Shown here: piece after piece, positions 49,729 through 56,116 of the stretch
Position numbering within the stretch: position 1 is the stretch's first letter
Layout of the letters: every line of letters starts with the position of its first letter
Source of the DNA: Oscillospiraceae bacterium
GTDB lineage: Bacteria; Bacillota; Clostridia; Oscillospirales; Ruminococcaceae
Length of the DNA stretch: 64,000 nucleotides
Assembly: GCA_900752435.1 (NCBI GenBank)
Contig: CAADVD010000033.1
Location: forward strand, 62,001 to 126,000
Reading direction: 5' to 3'
Position numbers and translations under genes: made by a program
The notes under the pieces: generated by a model
The model's input: only the letters and a program-made list of their open reading frames with translations
Told to the model about the DNA's origin: nothing
Databases searched by the model: none

Positions 49729-50568
49729 ATGAATGGATGGAACGAAGGCATCGCCAATGCGATTGCATACATGGAAGAAAATTTGACCAAAGATCTTGAT
49801 ATAAACGAGGTAGCCAATCAAGCATATGTGTCAAGCTTCTATTTTCAAAAAATCTTCCATGTGCTATGTGGCTTTACCGTTGGCGAATACATCCGCAATC
49901 GCCGGCTGACGCTTGCCGCACAGGAACTTTGTTCTTCCAACATCAAGGTAATTGATGCTGCGCTGAAATACGGTTACGATTCACCGGATAGTTTTGCCCG
50001 AGCATTTACGAAGTTTCATGGAATCACTCCTTCCGCAGCGAGAGAAAAAGGCAGTAAGCTAAATTCTTTTGCACCGCTGAAAATTAAACTTACCTTGGAG
50101 GGCTGTACGATGTTAGAGTACAAGATTGTCAAAAAAGCACAGTTTACAGTAATGGGAAGACTGCGTAAAGTCAATACGGAAACTTCCTACGATGAAATCC
50201 CCAAGTTTTGGCAGGAGCATATGGAAAGCGACGAAAGCAAAACTGTGTGCGGAATGTATGGAATCTGTATGGACAGTGATGGAACGAATTTTGATTACCT
50301 CATTGCCGATAACTACATTCCGTGGAATGAAGTTCCAGAGGGTTACGAAACGAGAGTAATTCCGGCAGGTACATGGGCGGTATTCCCCTGTCGCGGCGCA
50401 TTGCCCAAAGCATTGCAGGATGTGAACACAACGATATGGAGCGAATGGCTTCCGTCCTGCAAAGCCTATAAGCTTGCGGGCAACTACAACATTGAGATGT
50501 ATACACCTCAATGTGAAAATCCAGATGATGACTATAGCGAAATTTGGATACCGGTGGAGAAAGTGTAA
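49729..50568 (+). CDS. AraC-family regulator with GyrI-like effector domain
   Basis: 279 residues. N-terminal AraC/XylS DNA-binding domain with two helix-turn-helix units (DLDINEVANQAYVSSFYFQK and AALKYGYDSPDSFARAF), then a GyrI/Rob-like small-molecule-binding domain from ~115 (LEYKIVKKAQFTVMGRLRKV to EIWIPVEKV). ATG 49729 follows AAGGAAGGAG. Lies between two ABC exporters transcribed on the other strand and could control one of them in response to a toxic compound (inference). Confidence 0.9.
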   Translation: MNGWNEGIANAIAYMEENLTKDLDINEVANQAYVSSFYFQKIFHVLCGFTVGEYIRNRRLTLAAQELCSSNIKVIDAALKYGYDSPDSFARAFTKFHGITPSAAREKGSKLNSFAPLKIKLTLEGCTMLEYKIVKKAQFTVMGRLRKVNTETSYDEIPKFWQEHMESDESKTVCGMYGICMDSDGTNFDYLIADNYIPWNEVPEGYETRVIPAGTWAVFPCRGALPKALQDVNTTIWSEWLPSCKAYKLAGNYNIEMYTPQCENPDDDYSEIWIPVEKV

Positions 50569-50666
50569 ATTCTCATTCGTAGAGCAAACAGCAAATCCAA
50601 TCGAATGAATCAGTACCCGAAATAGGGGAGGATGAAAGGCATTGCCCCGTATATTTTCCAACACAA

Positions 50667-50704
50667 CAGAGAACCTGCCGGAATACTTTCCAGCAGGTTC
50701 TCTG
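50667..50704. terminator. Terminator between regulator and exporter
   Basis: AGAGAACCTGC and GCAGGTTCTCT with a 14-nt loop, followed by GTTTTCG; can act for both converging transcripts. Confidence 0.8.
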
Positions 50705-50718
50705 TTTTCGTAAAAAAC

Positions 50719-51525
50719 CTATTTAATATCGCGTTTCTGGAACGAGAACAAACCAACGGCAATGGCCACAACCAAAAAGACCACACCGACAACCAACGAC
50801 CGCGTTGCCAGCTCACCGGTTAATTCATCATATCCCAGTGCCTGCAAATTGGTGCTGAGCAGGTAATCGCGCAAATTAACCTCCCAATGGAACACTTTAT
50901 TGAGCAGAAGCTGTCCCAATTGCACCGCCAAGCCGGAAAACTGCAAGACGCAGATATTGAGCGCAATCGCGCCGCCGGAGGAGCGTGCCAGTACGGAGAT
51001 GGTGGCGAAAACTGCGGTAAAGGCAAAGCAAAGCAAGATCTGTAAGCCCATGGTTTGCAGCAGATTCACCCAATAATCCGCGCCGACGTCGCCAAAGCCC
51101 CATAATGCCGTCGCCGTTACCGTCATCCCAATGCCGCCTACCAATCCCATGCACAGCAAAACGGTCATGGAAACCAACAGCTTGGAGCAGTAAATTTGCG
51201 ACCGGCGGAAACCGCGCGCCGCCGTATTTTTGATGGTGCCAAAGCCGAACTCATTGGCGCACAGCAGAGAAATGACGATAGAAGCAAACAGCACGGTATC
51301 AATGGAAAAGGTGCTTTTAAGCATGGAGGAGGCGCTGAGCGAATCGTCGTACAGGCTGATGGTCTGCCCGTTTTCGTCCACGGTTGTTTGCCCTTTATTT
51401 TGGTTGTTGGTGTAATCGCTGAGGAAGACACTGCCGACAATCAGCGCCAGCAAAATCAGCAGACAAATAAAAAAGGATTTCATTTTGCTAAGTTTATAAA
51501 AATCAGCTCGAAGTAGTTGCAGCAT
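50719..51525 (-). CDS. ABC-2 type transporter permease (bacitracin/lantibiotic type)
   Basis: 268 residues with about six spans and an extracytoplasmic loop after the first span. LLRADFYKLSKMKSFFICLL is the usual start of these permeases. It overlaps the ATPase stop by one nucleotide (TAATG). With its ATPase it probably exports or removes a peptide antibiotic or lipid-linked ligand. Confidence 0.87.
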   Translation of the reverse strand: MLQLLRADFYKLSKMKSFFICLLILLALIVGSVFLSDYTNNQNKGQTTVDENGQTISLYDDSLSASSMLKSTFSIDTVLFASIVISLLCANEFGFGTIKNTAARGFRRSQIYCSKLLVSMTVLLCMGLVGGIGMTVTATALWGFGDVGADYWVNLLQTMGLQILLCFAFTAVFATISVLARSSGGAIALNICVLQFSGLAVQLGQLLLNKVFHWEVNLRDYLLSTNLQALGYDELTGELATRSLVVGVVFLVVAIAVGLFSFQKRDIK

Positions 51526-52430
51526 TATCTTGTACCTCCGGTTACCTGAATGAAATAGTCCTCCAAATCGGCCGTTTGAGCGGCGATGGACTCCACGATG
51601 ATGTCGTGTTTGGCGAGCGCGGTGTTGATGGCGCCGGCTTCGTCCAAGTGGTCGAACAGCGAAATCACGCCGTGTTCATCGATTTCATAGTTCTGCGTAC
51701 CAAACACCTCTTGAAGCACGGTGCAGGCGGCCTTTACATCGTCCACTTTGATGTTCAAACTGGAACGACAGCGCGCTTCCAGCTCTTCTGCGGTAAATTC
51801 ATCAATCAAAACGCCGTTGTCAATGATGCCATAGCGTGTCGCCAATTTGGACAGTTCGCCCAAAATGTGGCTGGAAATCAGCACCGTAATGCCGTGTTCG
51901 TGATTGAGCTTTTGAATGAGCTGGCGAATTTCTTTGATCCCAGTGGGGTCAAGACCGTTGGTGGGTTCGTCCAAAAACAGGAATTCCGGATCGCCAATCA
52001 GCGCAATGGCAATGGCCAGACGCTGTTTCATGCCCAGCGAGAAGTTGCGGGCTTTCTTTTTGCCGGTGTTTTCCAAGCCGACAATTTGCAGGGTGCGGTC
52101 AATGACCGAGAGGTCTTTGACATTCATCAATTTGCACTGAGTCATGAGGTTTTCACGTGCGGTCATGTGCGGGAAAACGGCCGGATATTCGATCACTGTG
52201 CCGATTTTGGCGCGCTGGGCGGTGAGGTCGTGGCTGCCGAACAGCTCGATGCTGCCCGAAGTGGGAGCGGCAAGGCCGACGGCCATGCGGATCAGGGTGG
52301 TTTTGCCTGCGCCGTTTTTGCCGATGAAGCCGTAGATGTCGCCCTTTTGGACGCACAAATCCACATTGTTCACCGCTTTTTTGCCGGCGAATTGTTTGGT
52401 CAGGTGGTTGGTTTTCAGGACACAGTCCAT
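51525..52430 (-). CDS. ABC transporter ATP-binding protein (BcrA-like)
   Basis: 301 residues. Walker A GKNGAGKTTLIRM, signature NFSLGMKQRLAIA, Walker B FLFLDEPTNGLDP, then a ~75-residue C-terminal extension common in bacitracin/lantibiotic resistance ATPases. ATG 52430 follows AAGGAGG. First gene of a two-gene operon with the permease. Confidence 0.92.
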   Translation of the reverse strand: MDCVLKTNHLTKQFAGKKAVNNVDLCVQKGDIYGFIGKNGAGKTTLIRMAVGLAAPTSGSIELFGSHDLTAQRAKIGTVIEYPAVFPHMTARENLMTQCKLMNVKDLSVIDRTLQIVGLENTGKKKARNFSLGMKQRLAIAIALIGDPEFLFLDEPTNGLDPTGIKEIRQLIQKLNHEHGITVLISSHILGELSKLATRYGIIDNGVLIDEFTAEELEARCRSSLNIKVDDVKAACTVLQEVFGTQNYEIDEHGVISLFDHLDEAGAINTALAKHDIIVESIAAQTADLEDYFIQVTGGTR

Positions 52431-52469
52431 GGTAAATCCTCCTTGTGTACTATTGTGTTACTGGCATAT

Positions 52470-52526
52470 TGTATTAGTTGTTTAATACATTGACATAATA
52501 ATACAACACGATTTTGCTTTTGTCAA
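52470..52526 (-). promoter_or_regulatory. Promoter and palindromic operator of the BcrA-like operon
   Basis: On the minus strand TTGACA (52526-52521), 17-nt spacer, TATTAT (52503-52498). Just downstream of the expected start, TGTATTA-GTTGTT-TAATACA (52470-52489) is a perfect 7-bp inverted repeat, similar in style to operators of GntR/YtrA regulators of ABC exporters. No GntR gene lies nearby. Confidence 0.7.
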
Positions 52527-52530
52527 GAGA

Positions 52531-52908
52531 ATTTTAAAAATTTTTTAAACCGCAGCAAAATTTATAAAATCAAAAGCAATGGGCGCTCCAAGCAGATGTC
52601 CGAAAGGTTTTGTTTTTGAGGCGTAAGGAAGCGCAGGGTGTATTCAGACGCCTGCAAAGACTGCACGGACAGAAAGAACAAACCCTTTCACTATACCCTC
52701 AAAAACGGCAAAAAGTTGCACGCAAACGTGCAACTTTTCGGAATTGTTTAGAAAGTGTTTACAAGTTTCAAAATTGCGAATGGGATACACAGAGAGTGTG
52801 TATGAATGGTGAAGATTAAATGCGATTAAATATGTATGATAGTGAAAGCAGGGAATGAACAAAAGCCACAAAAGGAATCCATTAATAACAGATTCCTTTT
52901 GTGGTTTT
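52531..52908. other. Gap with two hairpins, no convincing gene
   Basis: Contains AAAAGTTGCACG/CGTGCAACTTTT (52711-52738) and CCACAAAAGGAATC/GATTCCTTTTGTGG (52866-52904, T-rich on both sides). The first may end readthrough in this gap; the second serves the XRE gene at 52909. A 69-codon frame at 52610-52819 lacks a ribosome binding site and any recognisable family. Confidence 0.55.
52711..52738. terminator. Perfect 12-bp hairpin
   Basis: AAAAGTTGCACG-CAAA-CGTGCAACTTTT. It could function in either direction; no gene immediately flanks it. Confidence 0.65.
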
Positions 52909-52910
52909 CT
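52866..52910. terminator. Terminator at the end of the small XRE gene
   Basis: 14-bp stem CCACAAAAGGAATC / GATTCCTTTTGTGG; the minus strand is followed by CTTTTG, the plus strand by TTTTCTATTTT. Confidence 0.75.
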
Positions 52911-53124
52911 ATTTTGGATAAGGTTTCGTTTGATTGGTTCGTCCTAAAATGTAGTCAACAGAAGTGTGATAAAAATCGGCCAGTTTCATTAAAATTTGTG
53001 TTGGGACGTCATTTTCGCCGGTTTCGTATTTGGAGTAGCCGGTTTGTGACATCCCCAATATTTGCGCCAATTCCTTTTGTGATAAATCCTTGTCTTCCCG
53101 TAAATCGCGAAGTCTGCTGTACAT
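52909..53124 (-). CDS. XRE-family regulator, small
   Basis: 71 residues consisting of one helix-turn-helix domain: LRDLREDKDLSQKELAQILG, MSQTGYSKYETGEND. Resembles stand-alone phage- or plasmid-type repressors. ATG 53124 follows GAGGTGAT. It lies 84 nt after a second, longer XRE gene on the same strand; the two may be co-transcribed. Confidence 0.88.
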   Translation of the reverse strand: MYSRLRDLREDKDLSQKELAQILGMSQTGYSKYETGENDVPTQILMKLADFYHTSVDYILGRTNQTKPYPK

Positions 53125-53208
53125 GGGTAATCACCTCAAATTTATGAGATACAATGGTCTAAATGGGGGAGTATATGGGCAAGGTTATTGCTTGTTTTCT
53201 GAGATTGT

Positions 53209-53568
53209 TTACTTTTTTTCTTTTTGCTGTATTTGGAATTTGTTGAGCGCTTTTAGCATAACCAGCAGTTCTTCCTGCTGTTTGGGCGTTAAGCGGCGAA
53301 TTTCTTTCAGCAGATTGTTTTCCAGTGACATGGCTTTTGTGAATGGAGCGGCACTTTTAAAATTCTTAATTCCTAATACTTTATCTGCGGAAATTTGATA
53401 GAGATTGAACAGCTTGACCATCGTTTCGATGTCTGGTTCGGCGATGCCGTTTTCGTAACCGGACAGCGTTTTATTGTTGATGCCAATGCGTTTCATCACT
53501 TCCATTTGCGTTAAATCTTTATCTTCTCTTGCATCCTTGAGTATTTCTCCGATTTTTTTCAAAGCCAT
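53209..53568 (-). CDS. XRE-family regulator with helical C-terminal tail
   Basis: 119 residues. N-terminal helix-turn-helix (LKDAREDKDLTQMEVMKRIG, NKTLSGYENGIAEPD), then a charged tail (LLKEIRRLTPKQQEELLVML) that may mediate dimerisation. ATG 53568 is 4 nt behind GGAGGCGG. Divergent from two tiny membrane peptides whose promoter contains a palindrome, so it is the likely repressor of that promoter. Confidence 0.88.
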   Translation of the reverse strand: MALKKIGEILKDAREDKDLTQMEVMKRIGINNKTLSGYENGIAEPDIETMVKLFNLYQISADKVLGIKNFKSAAPFTKAMSLENNLLKEIRRLTPKQQEELLVMLKALNKFQIQQKEKK

Positions 53569-53646
53569 CCGCCTCCATGTTTTCTTAGATTTTAATACAA
53601 AAAGAAAAGAAGCGGATAATTATTCTTTGTAATTGCGAAATATATG

Positions 53647-53675
53647 TTGACATCTTAAAAATTAAGAATTATAAT
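53647..53675 (+). promoter_or_regulatory. Perfect promoter with palindrome in its spacer
   Basis: TTGACA (53647-53652), 17-nt spacer, TATAAT (53670-53675). The spacer holds TCTTAA-AAA-TTAAGA (53653-53667), a perfect 6-bp inverted repeat where a bound repressor would block RNA polymerase. Confidence 0.8.
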
Positions 53676-53719
53676 AAAGAAAAAAGTTGTTATTTTATAT
53701 AGAAATGAGAGGATTGAGG

Positions 53720-53812
53720 ATGTGGCTGAGGATAGCATGCTGCGGACTGCCAACATGGACTTTGAGCGCGGTGTTAGCGTTTATCCTGCAATTGCAGTTT
53801 AAGATGTTTTGA
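53720..53812 (+). CDS. Hydrophobic microprotein A (30 aa)
   Basis: MWLRIACCGLPTWTLSAVLA followed by FILQLQFKMF. A single hydrophobic segment covers residues ~10-25, with two adjacent cysteines near the start. ATG 53720 sits behind GAGAGGATTGAGG, a plausible ribosome binding site, and ~40 nt after a perfect promoter. No known family recognised. It could be a small membrane toxin, regulatory peptide or stress-induced microprotein. Not homologous to the holin-like peptide at 7421. Confidence 0.55.
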   Translation: MWLRIACCGLPTWTLSAVLAFILQLQFKMF

Positions 53813-53826
53813 GAAAGGTGATGCAT

Positions 53827-53925
53827 GTGCGTGTTTGGATGTTAATCGTTTTGCAATTATTGTTTCCGGTGTTGTTTTGGATATTCCCTTGTTTGGCGGT
53901 TGGTTTTGTGCTGATGCAAACATAA
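53827..53925 (+). CDS. Hydrophobic microprotein B (32 aa)
   Basis: MRVWMLIVLQLLFPVLFWIF followed by PCLAVGFVLMQT: nearly all hydrophobic, one long membrane helix. GTG 53827 is 8 nt behind GAAAGG; ATG 53821, in the same frame, is too close to it. It starts 14 nt after microprotein A ends, so they form a two-gene unit. No family recognised. Confidence 0.55.
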   Translation: MRVWMLIVLQLLFPVLFWIFPCLAVGFVLMQT

Positions 53926-53937
53926 GCTTTATCTTTA

Positions 53938-53985
53938 TTGTTGTCAACAATTATTATAAGTATACTTTAAATAATTCTTAGTATA
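53938..53985 (+). promoter_or_regulatory. Palindromic tail of the microprotein unit
   Basis: TTGTTG-T-CAACAA (53938-53950) and TATACT...AGTATA (53961-53985, 13-nt loop) are inverted repeats between the last stop and the terminator. TTGTTG and TATACT are also 17 nt apart and could be a weak promoter for a ~75-nt RNA ending at 54051. Confidence 0.35.
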
Positions 53986-54005
53986 TTTGAAAATTTCATA
54001 AAAAT

Positions 54006-54051
54006 ACGCCCTCTACTGCATTTGATTGGCAATAGAGGGCGCGATTTTTTT
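54006..54051. terminator. Terminator of microproteins and NifX-like gene (bidirectional)
   Basis: CGCCCTCTA and TAGAGGGCG with inner pairing, then CGATTTTTTT on the plus strand; the minus strand runs into GTATTTTTATG. Confidence 0.88.
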
Positions 54052-54418
54052 AACAATGACAGTTGTGTCCTTCTTCATGCTCGTGATGATGGTCACAGAC
54101 AAAATCCGGATTGCCCATGGGCATTCCGTGCAAGTATTGGTCGACTGCAATGTCCGTCAAACCGGTTACACCGCAAATGAGCTGGATTCCCTGTGCGGCT
54201 AAGGCGTCCTTTGCCCCTTGGCCGATGCCGCCGCAGATGAGCAAATCCACCTGGTTTTGCGCCAGCAGGTCGGCCAGCGCGGAATGGCCGCTGCCATTGG
54301 TATCGAGAATGCTTTTGGAACGAATGACTTGTCCGTCTGTTTCATAGACTGTAAAAGACGGACATTTTCCAAAATGCTGGAAAATTTGGCCGTGTTCCGT
54401 GGGGACTGCAATTTTCAT
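54050..54418 (-). CDS. NifB/NifX-like dinitrogenase iron-molybdenum cofactor domain protein
   Basis: 122 residues. MKIAVPTEHGQIFQHFGKCP-SF and LLICGGIGQGAKDALAAQGI match the NifX/NafY family of small proteins that carry iron-sulfur or FeMo cofactor precursors. The C-terminal HHHEHEEGHNCHC is a metal-binding tail. No nitrogenase genes are near; in such anaerobes these proteins usually go with Mrp ATPases and DUF134 regulators, as here. Confidence 0.9.
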   Translation of the reverse strand: MKIAVPTEHGQIFQHFGKCPSFTVYETDGQVIRSKSILDTNGSGHSALADLLAQNQVDLLICGGIGQGAKDALAAQGIQLICGVTGLTDIAVDQYLHGMPMGNPDFVCDHHHEHEEGHNCHC

Positions 54419-54491
54419 AAAAAAACTCCTTTACATGTCAAATCGGAACGCTGGTTCGGCGTTCCGATTGCAAGATATATGATGATTCGTT

Positions 54492-55328
54492 CTATTTTTG
54501 TTCCAGCTTTTGTTCAATAGCATCGCAGGCGGCATCCAAATAGTCGCCCTCAAATAACTCAATAACCCCTTGGTCACAGAGCTTGGCAAGCGCTGGATCC
54601 ATCGGAAGCTGTGCCAGAACATCCAGACCAAATTCCTTGGATACTTCGTCGATGTGGCTTTCACCGAAAACATGCATCTTTTTGCCGCAGTCCGGACAGG
54701 TGATGTAGCTGTAGTTTTCCACTAGACCGAGCACCGGTACGTTCATCATCTCCGCCATTTTAACGGCTTTGGAGACAATCATGGAAACCAATTCCTGCGG
54801 TGAGGTGACCACTACAATACCGTCCACCGGCAGGGACTGGAACACCGTCAGCGGAACGTCGCCCGTGCCCGGAGGCATATCCACAAACAAGAAGTCCACA
54901 TCATTCCAAATGACATCCGTCCAGAATTGGGTGACGGTGCCGGCGATGACGGGACCGCGCCAGATGACCGGCGTTTTTTCGTCTTCTAGGAGCAGGTTGA
55001 CCGACATGATGTCAATGCCGGTTTTGGTTTTCACCGGCAGCATACCGGCTTCGGTGCCCATGGCGCGCGCTTTGCTCAGGCCAAAGGCTTTGGGGATGGA
55101 CGGACCGGTGATGTCCGCGTCCAAAATGGCGGTGTTGTAACCGCGGCGTTTCATGGTGACAGCCAGCATGGAGGTCACCAGCGATTTGCCGACCCCTCCC
55201 TTTCCGCTGACGACGCCAATGACCTTGCGCACACAGCTCAGCGGGTTGGGCTGTGCCAGCATGCTTTCGGGTTGGCGCGAGGAGCAGTTTTCCTGACAGC
55301 TTCCGCAGTCATGCGTACATTCGCTCAT
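54492..55328 (-). CDS. Mrp/NBP35-type iron-sulfur cluster carrier ATPase
   Basis: 278 residues. Deviant Walker A VVSGKGGVGKSLVT near residue 42, then DADITGPSIPKAFG, VDMPPGTGDVPLT and the CxxC motif in ITCPDCGKKM that bridges a cluster at the dimer interface. The N-terminus (CTHDCGSCQENC) adds a Cys-rich ferredoxin-like cluster site as in NBP35. ATG 55328 follows GAGGTTTGATT. Middle gene of the DUF134-Mrp-NifX operon. Confidence 0.93.
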   Translation of the reverse strand: MSECTHDCGSCQENCSSRQPESMLAQPNPLSCVRKVIGVVSGKGGVGKSLVTSMLAVTMKRRGYNTAILDADITGPSIPKAFGLSKARAMGTEAGMLPVKTKTGIDIMSVNLLLEDEKTPVIWRGPVIAGTVTQFWTDVIWNDVDFLFVDMPPGTGDVPLTVFQSLPVDGIVVVTSPQELVSMIVSKAVKMAEMMNVPVLGLVENYSYITCPDCGKKMHVFGESHIDEVSKEFGLDVLAQLPMDPALAKLCDQGVIELFEGDYLDAACDAIEQKLEQK

Positions 55329-55359
55329 AATCAAACCTCTTTTTCTTTTTTCTGATCAG

Positions 55360-55710
55360 CTATTCTTTGGGTTTCTTTTCTTCAAACCGGCAGTTGGTGC
55401 AGGAAGTTTCGCAGTTGCAGTGGTTGTCAGCCACCACGTATTTGCCGCCCCTGATTTCAATGGTTCGGCCGTTGACCAGCGCGTCGGCAATTGCCTTGTG
55501 TGCCGAATACAGAATGCGCTGGAATGTGGCGCGCGAGACTTCCATTCGCTCGGACGCAGCGTCCTGATCCATGGTCTCCAAATCCGCCAGCCGCACGGCT
55601 TCCAGCTCATCCAGCGTGAGCGTGACCGCACCATCGGGAGGGCTGTCGGGAAGAAATGTTTTGGCTTTGGGAATGTAACAAATTTTTCGGTTTTTTGTCA
55701 CTCTTGGCAT
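55360..55710 (-). CDS. DUF134 DNA-binding protein (UPF0251)
   Basis: 116 residues. MPRVTKNRKICYIPKAKTFL start, a sigma-70 region 4-like helix-turn-helix (LDELEAVRLADLETMDQDAA, ERMEVSRATFQRILYSA), and a C-terminal Cys-rich end (CNCETSCTNC) that may bind a metal or cluster. ATG 55710 follows GGAGGTG. First gene of the operon and the likely regulator of the palindrome upstream. Confidence 0.9.
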   Translation of the reverse strand: MPRVTKNRKICYIPKAKTFLPDSPPDGAVTLTLDELEAVRLADLETMDQDAASERMEVSRATFQRILYSAHKAIADALVNGRTIEIRGGKYVVADNHCNCETSCTNCRFEEKKPKE

Positions 55711-55755
55711 GAAAAGGACACCTCCGTTTCGAATGCCAGATGATTTTGTCGTAAT

Positions 55756-55804
55756 GGGCATATGCCCGTATGTTTATTATAGTGGGCAAATTTCCTTCTG
55801 TCAA
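55756..55804 (-). promoter_or_regulatory. Perfect promoter and GGGCATATGCCC operator
   Basis: On the minus strand TTGACA (55804-55799), 17-nt spacer, TATAAT (55781-55776). GGGCATATGCCC (55756-55767) is a perfect 12-bp palindrome just after the expected start site, and a half-site TGGGCA lies in the spacer. Fits autoregulation by the DUF134 protein. Confidence 0.72.
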
Positions 55805-56042
55805 CACGGAGCGTTACAAAAATATTTCCCGGATTCCAAAAAACTATGTACATTTCCCGAAAAAAAATAGAATTTTTATACGGTATCGGCGAAAATCTTG
55901 AAATTGCTTTGGATAGTTTACACAAATTTTACCTTTTCGCAAATGTTGATATGGTACTTATTGATAAGATGGTGTATAATAGAGACAAGCAAAAGCATGC
56001 CCGGGTTAAGCGTTGCGCTTTAGGCCGTTTGCGGCAAAGAGC

Positions 56043-56089
56043 GAGATGAAAACGGAACACGGCGTGCACACGGGCGATCTCATTTTTTT
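56043..56089 (+). promoter_or_regulatory. Terminator-like hairpin in the glgB leader
   Basis: GAGAT...ATCTC enclosing CGTG-CA-CACG and followed by ATTTTTTT, between a TATAAT at 55975-55980 and glgB. May attenuate the glycogen operon. The -35 of that promoter is poor. Confidence 0.35.
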
Positions 56090-56116
56090 AAAGAAAGGAA
56101 ACGGCTGTGAATCACA

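Noticed and set aside
52610..52819. 69-codon frame in the gap before the XRE genes
   Set aside because: TTG start without a ribosome binding site, a hairpin inside it, and no recognisable family.
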